Source of the DNA: Pseudomonadota bacterium
GTDB lineage: Bacteria; Pseudomonadota; Gammaproteobacteria; Steroidobacterales; Woeseiaceae
Direction of reading: 5' to 3'
Assembly (NCBI GenBank): GCA_022563505.1
Contig: JADFNG010000006.1
Location: forward strand, 1-59,773
Length of the DNA stretch: 59,773 nucleotides
In this document: one piece after another, positions 47,413 through 58,043 of the stretch
Position numbering within the stretch: position 1 is the stretch's first letter
Layout: each line of letters starts with the position of its first letter
Position numbers and translations under genes: made by a program
The notes under the pieces: generated by a model
Database searches by the model: none
The model's input: only the letters and a program-made list of their open reading frames with translations
What the model was told of the DNA's origin: nothing

Positions 47413-47588
47413 CGATACGATTTATGCAGTATCGTAAAGAACGAGATGGCACGACGCCGATGCGAAATCCTTGATGATTTACGGAGGCGGCGCGCCGCGT
47501 TCGTAAATCGCCGCTAAGACCCAAACGGCAACGCCGCATCCCGTTTAATCTCATTAAGAATAATATTCGAACGATCCAATACGGCGTA
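47413..47588. other. Spacer between glyA and DUF4242 with a scrap shared with the IS91-like remnant
   Basis: No gene found. 47414-47451 (ACGATTTATGCAGTATCGTAAA...GATGGCA) is nearly identical to 53917-53948, which lies at the front of the transposase-like remnant. It marks the left edge of the accessory segment. Confidence 0.6.
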
Positions 47589-47885
47589 CTAGTTAGCAAC
47601 CCTGGTCAGGCGCTCCTTTTGCACATCGCCCGTGGCACCGGAGGGAGCGAGCTCCCCAACCTCAATTACAGAGTCAGCCGGCAAGCCCGCACGCTCCGCG
47701 GCTTCGCGAATGGCATCGGCATTGGACGCTTCGTAAAGGCAATAGGTTTTTTTCTTGTCCGCGCTGAGGAAAGATATCAGCCACTGCACGCCGATTTCCT
47801 CGTTAATCCGCTTTACTCTGGCTGCATCGTCAGGACTGACTTCAAGCTTATCAGCGAAAGTACGCTCGATTAGAAATACCGGCAT
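47589..47885 (-). CDS. DUF4242 domain protein
   Basis: A 98-residue protein from ATG 47885 (MPVFLIERTFADKLEVSPDD). Contains IGVQWLISFLSADKKKTYCLYEASNADAIREAAERAGLPADSVIEVGEL, the ferredoxin-like fold core of DUF4242; a Streptomyces member (SCO4226) is a nickel-binding protein. There is no metal motif I can point to here. It lies 56 nt downstream of the AAA/TPR gene on the same strand; probably one operon. Function unknown. Confidence 0.8.
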   Translation of the reverse strand: MPVFLIERTFADKLEVSPDDAARVKRINEEIGVQWLISFLSADKKKTYCLYEASNADAIREAAERAGLPADSVIEVGELAPSGATGDVQKERLTRVAN

Positions 47886-47941
47886 TTGGTGACCCCCCCA
47901 GGCACACAGATTGTTGGCTGAGAATAGCATAATAATCGCGT

Positions 47942-50860
47942 TCAGCAGTCGCGCAACCCGCCCTTGATACGCGAAAGCAGGCCCTGCATGCCGAGTTGCT
48001 GCGCTATCTTGAGCGCTTCATCGATCATCACATTGGCGCGCATCGCATCTTCGCGTCCTCCCCTCCGCCGCAACATGCGCGCGTACTGATAATGCGTGTG
48101 CGCGACCCATGGCTTTGCATCCATGCTCTCATTCTGCTCCAGCGCCTGTTTGAAGTGCATCTCCGCATCGTCCCAATGAGCCAGGGTAGCCGCCAACTGG
48201 CCGAGAAAACGCGAGGTCGCGCCCAGGCAAACAATGGCGTTGCCGACCACAACGGTCAGCTCTGCATACGGCAGTAGCAAGCCGTACAGCACTGTCGCGC
48301 GATCCCTGTCCTGCAGTTCATCACAGACCTCGGCGAGATAGCTCAGACAGGTCTGCCAAAGTGAATCCCGTGGTATAGCGGCAAAACGGTCGTTGGCGAG
48401 ACGTTCGAACTCGACCCGCGCTTCCTGGGGCTGTCCGATTTCAGCGTAGATCAGGGCCAGACCGGGTCGCCACGCCGCGTTTTCACCGTGTTCGTCAACG
48501 AAGTGCTTCACCAGCGGGGCGATCTCCTGCAGGCGGCCCTGCTCTCGCCGAATCGTGAACATCTGCACTCCCATCACGCCTTCGGCGTTCCCTACGCCGA
48601 GCTTTTGCCCGGTTTCCAGTGCCTCCTGAGCTTGCGTTTCCGCCTCTGCAAAGCGACCGCTCAAAATAGTCTGGGCCGTCCGCATCGTGCGATAGCTGTA
48701 ACGGAAGAAGGGCTCGGAGATTTCCTCGGCTATCTCTTGATGCGTCTCCAGATCGCGGTCCCAGCTCGCGGCATCACCGAGCGCCAGAACATCATAGATG
48801 CGAAAGCTGAGCAGATCCAAAAGCAAGTGCTTGTCATCGATTTGACGCGCAATTTCGAGGACTTCGTCAATCAATTCAATACGTTCCTGCAAGCGCTTTG
48901 GTTCCCGATCAAGACTGAGGCGTGTTCGAAGTGATTCGCTCAACGCCCGCGGGTCACCGAGTCGCCGGGCCATGGCTATCGCCTCATCAAGCAGCATCAA
49001 CAACTTTTCGACCGGTTCCGAACCCAGTTTGGCCCGCGCAAGGTGAGCGAGCAGGCACACCCGCAGCACGCTGTCACTGCCGTCGAGGAGTTCAAGTGCC
49101 TGGCTCAGTAGTTTCACCGCGGTGGACTCGAGCAGGTTACAGCGCCAGCGGGGCTCGTCGTAGCCAAGCGCTGCCATCGCCAGCGCTTCGGGCGCTTCAA
49201 GTCTGGTGGCCAGTTCTGCCGTCTCAAGAAAAGTAGCCATCGACTCGGCGAACAGGCCGACGTGGTGTTGCGCGTCACCGAGCAATAAATTCAGCTCAAG
49301 TACCAATTCGGCGTGGGCCGTGACATCGCCAACAAGGTTGAGTGAGTCCAGGCCTCTTTTGGCGAGCGCAATCGCCTCGAGATGGGCATGCACGGAAAAC
49401 GCGCCGCGGCCTGCCTGCAGAAAGTATGCCGCAGCCTTGTCATGCAGCCGTGCCTGTTCGTAATGGCGTGCAAGTTGCACAGCAACTTTGTCTGTTTGGT
49501 CGCCGTAAAGAGATTCGAGTACCGTCGCAATGTCTTCGTGAAGGAGCTCACGCTCGCTTTCGCCCAGATGGTCGTAAAAATACTTCTGAAACATCTGATG
49601 CCGAAACCGGAATTGCGAAATACGGGTCGTGCCCACTCGCTCGTGGCTTTCCTCAGTCACCAGCCGATGCTGCCGGTCGAGTTCCTGCGAGAGGATCTTG
49701 AGCAGCTGTCGTTCCGTAATCTCCTGCAGCCGCCCGATGACCTGTGCGGTAAAGGTCTCTCCTTCCACACTGGCTATCGTCAATATGTCTTTAAGTTCAT
49801 CGCGCAGGCGATTGATACGTTCCTCTATCACACCCTCCGCTCTCGCAGGCAGCGCACTCCAGTCCAGATTTTCTCCTTCAACCCAGTGGCCATCGTCATC
49901 TTGCAGTAAGTCGCCTCGTTCCTGCATGTCTCGTAGCAACTCCGTTGCAAACAATGGATGGCCGCAGGTCAGCTTAAGCAACGCACGCCTGAAATCCTCG
50001 TCAAGTTTGTTGGCTTCTCTGTCAAGCAAGGCGTCGATAAATTGCCGTGATTTTTCCTCCGTTTCGTCGCCGAGAGATATCAACAGATCGCCGTAGTGGC
50101 GCTTCAGTTCGGAGACGACTTGCTCCAGCGGGTGTCGCAGTTCACCGCGCCCCAGCGCTACATCCTCGGGGCGATAGGTACCGATAATCAGGATGCGGCT
50201 GCCCTCAATGCGACGCGCCAGGTGAAACAGCAGGCTCGCGGAGGATTCGTCGATCCACTGCAGGTCGTCAAGTATCAGTACCAATGGACGTTGTTTGGCC
50301 AGCGCAACGAGGACGGTGGTTACCTGTTCGAAGATGTGATTCTGATCGGTACCCGGTGATGCGTCTGCCAGGGATTGCGCGCCGCCGCTTACCAGCGACA
50401 AACTGCGGCGTTTTCGAGCCCCTCTTTCTCCGGCTACCAGTGCACCGGCCCGGGTTGCGAGACCCACACCCGGCACAAATATGTCGATCAGGTCGGGACC
50501 GACATCGACGATGATGCGTTTCGATACGCGCAGAAAATTGCGCAGGCGGTTCGCATTCTCTTCGGTCGTCATCCCCTGTGCGACTTTATCGTCAATGTCG
50601 CCCACCAGCATGCCGAGTAATTCACGAAACGGAAGGTACGGGTCGCCGATCCCCGTTTGGGCGTTGCAGTCGCCGATCACGACCAGTAATTCTTCGTCGT
50701 TTTGCTGCGCGCGGCGCGCGAACTCGGCCGTCAGACTGGTCTTGCCCAAGCCGGCTTCACCGGTTACAAAGCAAACCTGCCCCTGCCCTTCCATCGCTCG
50801 GCCCAGCAGGCTGCCAAGTCGCTCGAGTTCTTCATCGCGGGATACGAAGGCTTGTTCCAA
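47942..50860 (-). CDS. Large AAA/STAND-type ATPase with TPR-like tail
   Basis: About 972 residues. TTG 50860 (LEQAFVSRDEELERL) has AGGAAG 6 nt upstream and gives the usual AAA_16 beginning; the frame extends to GTG 50962 (1006 aa). N-terminal NTPase: Walker A GEAGLGKTSL, Walker B LVLILDDLQWIDESS, GTYRPEDV sensor. Then a winged-helix-like ARC region and from about residue 490 a long alpha-helical TPR-like region (LARHYEQARLHDKAAAYFLQAG and onward). It matches the middle and end of LuxR/adenylate-cyclase-linked STAND proteins but lacks an HTH or cyclase effector domain. The effector is therefore missing or is a partner, possibly DUF4242 downstream. In the accessory segment. Confidence 0.8.
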   Translation of the reverse strand: MEQAFVSRDEELERLGSLLGRAMEGQGQVCFVTGEAGLGKTSLTAEFARRAQQNDEELLVVIGDCNAQTGIGDPYLPFRELLGMLVGDIDDKVAQGMTTEENANRLRNFLRVSKRIIVDVGPDLIDIFVPGVGLATRAGALVAGERGARKRRSLSLVSGGAQSLADASPGTDQNHIFEQVTTVLVALAKQRPLVLILDDLQWIDESSASLLFHLARRIEGSRILIIGTYRPEDVALGRGELRHPLEQVVSELKRHYGDLLISLGDETEEKSRQFIDALLDREANKLDEDFRRALLKLTCGHPLFATELLRDMQERGDLLQDDDGHWVEGENLDWSALPARAEGVIEERINRLRDELKDILTIASVEGETFTAQVIGRLQEITERQLLKILSQELDRQHRLVTEESHERVGTTRISQFRFRHQMFQKYFYDHLGESERELLHEDIATVLESLYGDQTDKVAVQLARHYEQARLHDKAAAYFLQAGRGAFSVHAHLEAIALAKRGLDSLNLVGDVTAHAELVLELNLLLGDAQHHVGLFAESMATFLETAELATRLEAPEALAMAALGYDEPRWRCNLLESTAVKLLSQALELLDGSDSVLRVCLLAHLARAKLGSEPVEKLLMLLDEAIAMARRLGDPRALSESLRTRLSLDREPKRLQERIELIDEVLEIARQIDDKHLLLDLLSFRIYDVLALGDAASWDRDLETHQEIAEEISEPFFRYSYRTMRTAQTILSGRFAEAETQAQEALETGQKLGVGNAEGVMGVQMFTIRREQGRLQEIAPLVKHFVDEHGENAAWRPGLALIYAEIGQPQEARVEFERLANDRFAAIPRDSLWQTCLSYLAEVCDELQDRDRATVLYGLLLPYAELTVVVGNAIVCLGATSRFLGQLAATLAHWDDAEMHFKQALEQNESMDAKPWVAHTHYQYARMLRRRGGREDAMRANVMIDEALKIAQQLGMQGLLSRIKGGLRDC

Positions 50861-51127
50861 GATGTGCTTCCTGAACAACAGCTCGAAACTGTGCCAGCGT
50901 TGCACAAGCGGGTCAACAGCTGCGCTATTTCGTTGCGTATGAGCAGTCCGGGCCAGGCCCACTGCACGTTGGCTTGATGCACGGGAAGATCTGCGCCGAA
51001 GAACGCCGCTTACAATGAGGATCGCATGACTGGATGCTAAGATGCGGCAACCACCGAATGGCCGCCAATCGGCTCAAACTGCGCCAGATAGGGCGCTCAG
51101 ATTAACCGCATCATTGAGAGTCGTTGC

Positions 51128-52021
51128 ATGCTTGAAAATGCAGGGAAAATCGTGTCGAAAACGCTGATGTTTACTATTCTGGCGCTTTTCGCGTTCGCGG
51201 CAAATTCTGTGTTGTGCCGGTTAGCACTGGGCGAAAATACCATTGATGCATCCAGTTTTACTGTTGTTCGCTTACTTTCAGGCGCCCTTGTTCTTTTCGC
51301 TATTCTGAGAATGAGCAACAAGAAAAAAAGTTTGTCCTCCAATGGCAGCTGGATCTCCAGCATCATGCTCTTTCTTTATGCCATTACTTTCTCCTTTGCC
51401 TATGTCACGCTGGATACTGGAACAGGAGCGCTCATACTGTTTGGTTCAGTACAAATAACGATCATTACATTATCGCTTTTTTCCGGGAACAGATTGCATT
51501 TATCAGAATGGCTGGGGGTAACCATCGCGTTTGCCGGATTTGTCTATTTAGTATTGCCTGGTGTATCTACACCTTCCGTTAAAGGGTTTCTCTTTATGGC
51601 AATAGCCGGCATTTCATGGGGCGTTTACACACTGAGGGGACGCGGCTCAGATAACCCACTTGCAGATACCGCTCAAAATTTTTTGCGAACCGTTCCCTTG
51701 GTCCTGGTTCTCGCGATTGTAACGCTGCACAATGCGCACTATTCGACAGCAGGTATAGTGCTGGCGATACTATCCGGCGCGATTGCGTCGGGAATCGGCT
51801 ACACGATCTGGTATGTCGCATTGGGTGGTCTTTCGCCAACTCAAGCGGCAGTTGTGCAGTTGTCGGTTCCTGTCATCGCCGCTTTGGGAGGTATCGTATT
51901 TGTGTCCGAGGCAATCACTCTTCGTCTTGCGGTCTCAGCGACAATGATACTTGGAGGCATTTTGACGGTGGTTCTGGGGAAATACCTTTTTGCTCGGTTG
52001 CGGCAAGTCGGCAGGACATGA
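51128..52021 (+). CDS. EamA-family (DMT) transporter
   Basis: A 297-residue membrane protein with about ten hydrophobic segments and two EamA repeats (ANSVLCRLALGENTIDASSFTVVRLLSGALVLF; GISWGVYTLRGRG... SGIGYTIWYVALGGLSPTQAAVVQLSVPVIAALGG). Members export amino acids or metabolites; the substrate here is unknown. It is more AT-rich and uses different codons from the neighbouring housekeeping genes, which fits recent acquisition. Divergent from the AAA/TPR gene. Confidence 0.9.
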   Translation: MLENAGKIVSKTLMFTILALFAFAANSVLCRLALGENTIDASSFTVVRLLSGALVLFAILRMSNKKKSLSSNGSWISSIMLFLYAITFSFAYVTLDTGTGALILFGSVQITIITLSLFSGNRLHLSEWLGVTIAFAGFVYLVLPGVSTPSVKGFLFMAIAGISWGVYTLRGRGSDNPLADTAQNFLRTVPLVLVLAIVTLHNAHYSTAGIVLAILSGAIASGIGYTIWYVALGGLSPTQAAVVQLSVPVIAALGGIVFVSEAITLRLAVSATMILGGILTVVLGKYLFARLRQVGRT

Positions 52022-52322
52022 CCCACCAAGACCGGTGCCATTTCTATATGGAAGGACGGAAAATGACCTGCAAATTCGATGGGTCTCTTCCTCTTGCTTC
52101 ACCAGAGATGCGCGCTACACACCGTTCACAATAATTACCGCGGAAACTTTTCTCGAAATTACATTAAGAAATCTCTGTAAGTTAATTTCAGACTTTTTCC
52201 ATGCTTGAGCGCCGACCCGGCGACCATCAGCTGGTCGTCGCGCGGCAAAGCGCGCATGGCGATCGCAGGGTAGAAAGCCTGACAGACAGCGGCATTGCCG
52301 CGGAGGTTGGTCCGGGCTAGTG
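52022..52322. other. Decayed spacer between EamA and the sulfatase pseudogene
   Basis: No intact gene. Minus strand 52203-52320 reads open as TNLRGNAAVCQAFYPAIAMR then ALPRDDQLMVAGSALKHG, which looks protein-like but belongs to no family I recognise. It may be a fragment of a lost neighbour. The rest shows nothing. Confidence 0.4.
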
Positions 52323-53413
52323 TTATTCGTCGGTATCTACCACTTCAGGGGCATGAGTATGCGCGGGTGGAATACGTGCGGCCAAATCTTGCTTAATTCT
52401 CTGATAGCGACGAACCTCCGCCAAATTTAGCCATTCTCTGGAGTCCGTTTCATGGTCGTAGAGCTCCTCATCGCCGTTCGAGTAAACGATATAGCGATAG
52501 CGATCATCGTGTCAGTGAAACTGACGCTGGCCAGATAACCTTGAACTGCCTCCTGCCATTTTCGGGTTCCCCGTTCTTTGATCCAGGCCATCGTTGATGT
52601 ATCAAGATCTGGTTCCTCACCGATCAAGTCGGCATAGGCTGGCGGCACGTCATCCAGGTCAGATTCCAAATAGTCAGGGAGGATGATGTCTTCAACCGGG
52701 TGCATGTCGAAGTACTTTTGTGGGACGTACCAAGGCAGATGCGGCCGATAAAGGCCTGCGGATATGAAACGCGGGCCCGTAGAAGTCGCCTCGAGCTGCT
52801 GGATCACCCAGTTGACAACCTGACCATCACCCATCGCTTCGTCTGTGGTGAGTGTGGGGTAGAAATCGAAATGCCCGCTACTAATGCCGTTACCAATGGC
52901 GTCGCCTTCTGTTTGGCCTGGCGCAGGAAATACCTCATCAGGCAATTGACGCTCAAGTGAAGGAAAATAGGCATCCCATGCTGTGTAATCCTGCTGACCG
53001 GTGAAGCCTTCGATAGTATAGGTATGGGCATGGAATAATTTGCCACCTCCCAGCGTTAGATAACCATTTTCCTTAAAGTAACGGGGAAGCGTGCTGATAC
53101 CCGCTAGTCTGGGATTCTCGCGCCAGTCACCTTGCTGCGAATAGATACCGCTATTGAAGGGACTGACGCCAGTCAGAATCGCCGTTCTTGCTGGCAAACA
53201 GGCAGCGCCCGGCGTATGTGCATTGGTGAACAGCATGCCCCTGGCTGCCAGGGCATCAATATTTGGAGTTTTGGCCTGGGGGTGTCCTGCCAGAGCACCG
53301 ACCCAATTATTGAGGTCGTCAACGGCGATGAACAGCACATCGGGCCGTTCCTGGGCACTAGTCGAGAGCCAGGGAATCAGCAACAGAGAAGACATCAGGA
53401 TTTTCTTTAGCAT
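52323..53413 (-). pseudogene. Sulfatase (iduronate-2-sulfatase-like) with internal deletion and frameshift
   Basis: Starts with a signal peptide (MLKKILMSSLLLIPWLSTSA) and sulfatase core FIAVDDLNNWVGALAGHPQA. The FGly motif C-L-P-A-R (residues 75-79 from 53422) is intact. After QGYLASVSFTDTMI the sequence jumps: the next in-frame codons are out of register and stop at 52427. In the other frame the true C terminus continues (RYRYIVYSNGDEELYDHETD ... to a stop at 52323-52325). The region that should hold the DHG active-site loop is deleted near 52495-52506, so the enzyme cannot work. Confidence 0.85.
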
Positions 53414-53507
53414 GATCGTCAATCGCCTGCTTTGCGTTCGTCGTGGTACGTATCCAACGACTATCCCATGAATAGTCAGTTCGAGATCTTTTATCCGTGA
53501 ATATTTT

Positions 53508-53759
53508 TCAACGGGCTGTCTGGTCTATCGACTGGATTGCAATGAGTTTGTTGTTCTCATCAAAAGTAATTTCAAAGTCGCCAAAAATACCATCGTGAGT
53601 AACGAACTTCCGGATTGCACTGGCGGGAAAACGAATGGTTTTGTTGTCTTCATAGCATGCAACTACATCTCGCGCGCTGCCTTGATAATAGGCCAGGTAT
53701 TCTTCAGCAGATATGGCCAGTCGAAAGCGAATACTGCTTGAGCAATTCCTGGTATTCAT
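53508..53759 (-). CDS. DUF2835 family protein
   Basis: A small protein of 83 residues at most. The recognisable part is FRLAISAEEYLAYYQGSARDVVACYEDNKTIRFPASAIRKFVTHDGIFGDFEITFDENNKLIAIQ, the whole DUF2835 domain. Function is unknown in the family. The N-terminal dozen residues may not be translated, as Met1 has no clear ribosome-binding site. It lies alone between the sulfatase remnant and the transposase remnant. Confidence 0.78.
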   Translation of the reverse strand: MNTRNCSSSIRFRLAISAEEYLAYYQGSARDVVACYEDNKTIRFPASAIRKFVTHDGIFGDFEITFDENNKLIAIQSIDQTAR

Positions 53760-54190
53760 TTTGCGTAATTAGAGCCTGGGGCAAGCATGCATGGGATTCT
53801 ATCAGCAAATCAAATTGCGGCCACTCCGACAGGCTCCTTGATGGACTACTGGAATTGGCCGATGAATCCTTCGTAAAGATCAAACGCATCATCGGTTCCA
53901 TTCGGCGCCAACCGCCACGATTTATGCAGTATCGTAAACAACGAGATGGCAGGCGTCTGATAAGCTCGGCAGAAGCCGATGAGCGCGACAAGGTGAGATC
54001 GCGTAGTGATCGAGAAGGTGCCCTGGGGTACAAGTTTGTGCGTCTGTGCCGCTATGTCAGCCGACCGGCCATCGCCGAAAAGCGCCTGTCGCTGGCGATT
54101 AAGGGCATGGTTCGCTATGAGTTGAAAACTCGGTTTCGTGATGGCACGACCCACGTCATCTTCGTTGTCGCTATCTACCTGGGGAGCTGA
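53760..54190 (+). pseudogene. IS91-like (Y2) transposase remnant
   Basis: Plus-strand reading of about 54000-54165 gives LCRYVSRPAIAEKRLSLAIK-GMVRYELKTRFRDGTTHVIF, the conserved C-terminal block of IS91/ISCR transposases. Upstream, SAEADERDKV and RRQPPRFMQYRKQRDG fit the same protein with poor conservation. The catalytic tyrosines and N-terminal half are absent, and the end is truncated (VVAIYLGS), so it is dead. Confidence 0.72.
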
Positions 54191-54255
54191 CGGCTCGGCT
54201 GCGTTGTGGTAGCATAATATCCTACCAATGGGACCGGTTTTGTGAGGAGACCCCA

Positions 54256-54522
54256 ATGGGCATGGTGAAAAAGAGCATTACCGTAACCCACCAACAGGAC
54301 GAGTGGATAAAATCGCAAATTGCTAGTGGTGAGTACGGTAACGACAGCGAATTGTTGCGTGACCTTATTCGACGACGGCAGCACGCCGACGCCGAGTTGG
54401 CGGCGCTCAGGGCGGCCGTTCAGGAAGGGCTCGACAGCGGCATGAGCGACCGTACGCCTGAAGATGTCAGACAGGACGTGCTGCAACGACTGAGAGTCCG
54501 TGACCGGCTACCGGCTCAGTGA
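54256..54522 (+). CDS. ParD-type ribbon-helix-helix antitoxin
   Basis: An 88-residue protein; AGGAGA ribosome-binding site before ATG 54256. N-terminal KKSITVTHQQDEWIKSQIASGEYGNDSELLRDLIRRRQHADAELAALRAA is a CopG/ParD ribbon-helix-helix DNA-binding domain; the C-terminal acidic tail should neutralise the toxin. It overlaps the toxin gene by 23 nt, the usual arrangement with the antitoxin first. Confidence 0.92.
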   Translation: MGMVKKSITVTHQQDEWIKSQIASGEYGNDSELLRDLIRRRQHADAELAALRAAVQEGLDSGMSDRTPEDVRQDVLQRLRVRDRLPAQ

Positions 54523-54802
54523 CCGAGCACTCGCCGACCTGGATCAGCTCTATGAGCACGGAATCCATAACTTCGGTTTAAGACAAGCAGACGGGTATTA
54601 CGATGGCTTGATCGCTCGATTTCAGGCAATCGTCGACAATCCACTGCAGTGGCGGCGGGTTGATGAAGTCGGTGAGGGTTTGCGACGCTCTGTGTTTGGC
54701 AGCCATTCGATCTACTATCTGATCGACGCCGACGATATTGCCATTGTGCGAATTCTTGGCTACCAGGAACTTGGCGGATCCTTCGACAAGGCGAAAAAGT
54801 AG
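54500..54802 (+). CDS. ParE-type toxin
   Basis: A 100-residue RelE/ParE-fold protein from GTG 54500 (VTGYRLSDRALADLDQLYEHGIHNFGLRQAD). Ends SIYYLIDADDIAIVRILGYQELGG, with the family's core strand arrangement and Arg near the end of the sheet. ParE toxins inhibit gyrase; RelE members cleave mRNA, and ParE is favoured by the ParD partner. Both genes are intact, so this may stabilise the accessory segment. Confidence 0.92.
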   Translation: MTGYRLSDRALADLDQLYEHGIHNFGLRQADGYYDGLIARFQAIVDNPLQWRRVDEVGEGLRRSVFGSHSIYYLIDADDIAIVRILGYQELGGSFDKAKK

Positions 54803-54928
54803 TGACGGATGAGATCAAGGACGACGACCCGTTGCCAGAGCGATTTGAACGGCTTGCCGGCGCCGGTCGAGTATTAAACTGATCAACGACAACTGTTGAC
54901 CCAGACTGTGTAAAATCCTACCGCAATA

Positions 54929-55012
54929 CTCTTCCCGACGACGCGCCTCGTCAGCAATCGCGCTGAATAATTCGGCATCAAAATCTTCGATGGAACTGGT
55001 CTCTGCAAACAT
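54929..55012 (-). pseudogene. glyA 5' fragment (first 28 codons only)
   Basis: Reads [20 protein letters not shown] followed by DEARRREE, then leaves homology (YCGRILHSLG) and stops at 54815. Compared with the intact gene 11 of 84 nt differ, causing four or five substitutions in the last ten codons. The leader is almost unchanged. No PLP domain remains. Confidence 0.87.
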
Positions 55013-55117
55013 CGGGCGGGGATCTCCGGGGAATGATTAGCAGCAAGCCGGGTGGCGGGCCAAAAAACGGGGATTGACCCTTATGGCGTGGTGTATGCAT
55101 CTGCTCTTGGCGCGAAC
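54929..55117 (-). repeat. Direct repeat of the glyA 5' region, copy 2
   Basis: Partner of 47223-47412, ending CTCTTGGCGCGAAC before unrelated REP DNA. It contains the same GGAG site and upstream bases, so it probably still carries the glyA promoter. It marks the right boundary of the accessory segment. Confidence 0.85.
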
Positions 55118-55129
55118 TGTAATATCGGA

Positions 55130-55290
55130 GGGTCGCGCCTCAGGAGACGCTCCTGCAGAAGAGCCAATAGTATGCTTGCAGGCGCGTCGCTTGGGCACGA
55201 TCCTGCTGGGCTTGATCGCGTGTCAGGTCACGCTCCAACAGGAGTGCCAATAGAACAATTGTAGGAGCGTCTCCCGAGGCGCGACCGATG
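55130..55290. repeat. REP-like repeats, cluster of three arms
   Basis: GGTCGCGCCTCAGGAGACGC then TCCTGCAGAAGAGCCAATAG; then a diverged unit ending TCGCGTGTCAGGTCACGCTC; then GTAGGAGCGTCTCCCGAGGCGCGACC. Sits between the glyA fragment and the deacetylase gene. Confidence 0.8.
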
Positions 55291-55329
55291 ATGCGTCGAT
55301 CCGTGTCGCACGTTCAGTAGGGCAAGCGG

Positions 55330-56283
55330 TCAATCGTCCGCGGCAAACGCCTGCACCACCCGTGTCCAGGCGCGGGCCAGATTGCGTCGGTTATAACCGC
55401 CACCGCCGGTCGCAACAATGCGGCCGTCGCAAAAGCGATCGGCCAGTTCACACAGGCGCCGTGCCGCTTTGGCATGGGTTTCTTCGCTGAAACACAGGTG
55501 CGTAATGGGATCGCCTTTGAGACTGTCGGCGCCGCACTGGAAAATAATGAATTGCGGCTTCGCCGCCGCCAGGTGCGCCTCAATCTGCGGCCATATCGCA
55601 TCAAACTGCTCATCGGTCGCGCCCGGCTGCAGCGGAATATTGAGCTTCGTGCCACGTGCCTTGCCCTTGCCGGTCTCAGTCGCACTGCCGGTGCCCGGGT
55701 AGAGGAAACGACCGTCCTCGTGCACGTCCGCGAATATCAGCGCCGGGTCGTCCTCGAAACCGTAAAACACACCATCGCCATGATGCGCATCGATATCAAC
55801 GTACGCCACGCGCTCAATATCGTGCCTGGCACGCAGATACTCCACCGCAACGCCACAATCGTTAAACACGCAGAAACCGGCCGCCCTGTCCCGTGCCGCG
55901 TGGTGCAATCCTGCGATCGGCACAAATGCCCGTCGCGCGTCTCCGCTCATGACGGCATCGACTGCCGCCAGGGTAGTTCCAACCACATCCGCAGCAACAT
56001 CGAACACACCAGGAAAAGCCGGCGTATCGCCCTGATCCAGGAAGCCCGTTCCCTGCTGTGACATTCGCGATACATGGTCGATGTATTCCGGCGTGTGGAA
56101 CAGCGCGAGATCATCAACGCTCGCACGCCTCGGTTCCGCGTACTGAATGCTGCTGCCCAGCCCGGCGGCCGCCAATTCTGTGTGAAATGCCGCGTGACGA
56201 TCCGAACCAAACGGGTGATCCTCGCCAAAACCATAGCTGGCAATCGCGTCGCCTTTGTATACGTAAACGGGTTTCCGTGTCAC
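55330..56283 (-). CDS. HDAC-like (class II type / acetoin utilisation) deacetylase
   Basis: About 317 residues from GTG 56283 (VTRKPVYVYKGDAIASYGFGEDHPFG); the frame runs to 56361 but without similarity. Zinc-dependent hydrolase: HHA at GLHHAARDRAAGFCVFND, metal ligands in VDIDAHHGDGV, and GADSLKGDP and GGGGYNRRNLAR. All catalytic residues are present. Substrate may be acetylated proteins or polyamines. Divergent from ettA, 87 nt apart. Confidence 0.92.
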   Translation of the reverse strand: MTRKPVYVYKGDAIASYGFGEDHPFGSDRHAAFHTELAAAGLGSSIQYAEPRRASVDDLALFHTPEYIDHVSRMSQQGTGFLDQGDTPAFPGVFDVAADVVGTTLAAVDAVMSGDARRAFVPIAGLHHAARDRAAGFCVFNDCGVAVEYLRARHDIERVAYVDIDAHHGDGVFYGFEDDPALIFADVHEDGRFLYPGTGSATETGKGKARGTKLNIPLQPGATDEQFDAIWPQIEAHLAAAKPQFIIFQCGADSLKGDPITHLCFSEETHAKAARRLCELADRFCDGRIVATGGGGYNRRNLARAWTRVVQAFAADD

Positions 56284-56369
56284 AAGTGTTACTCGCAAGC
56301 CGCACAGTTGTTTTCTAATGGCGCAGCATACCGGATAATGCACCCATCGTTCGCTACCCAAAGACTCTT

Positions 56370-58042
<1,673 letters not shown>

Positions 58043-58043
<1 letters not shown>

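Noticed and set aside
54815-55012. A second functional GlyA or a small peptide gene
   Set aside because: Only 28 codons match GlyA and the rest is junk before a stop, so it is a fragment.
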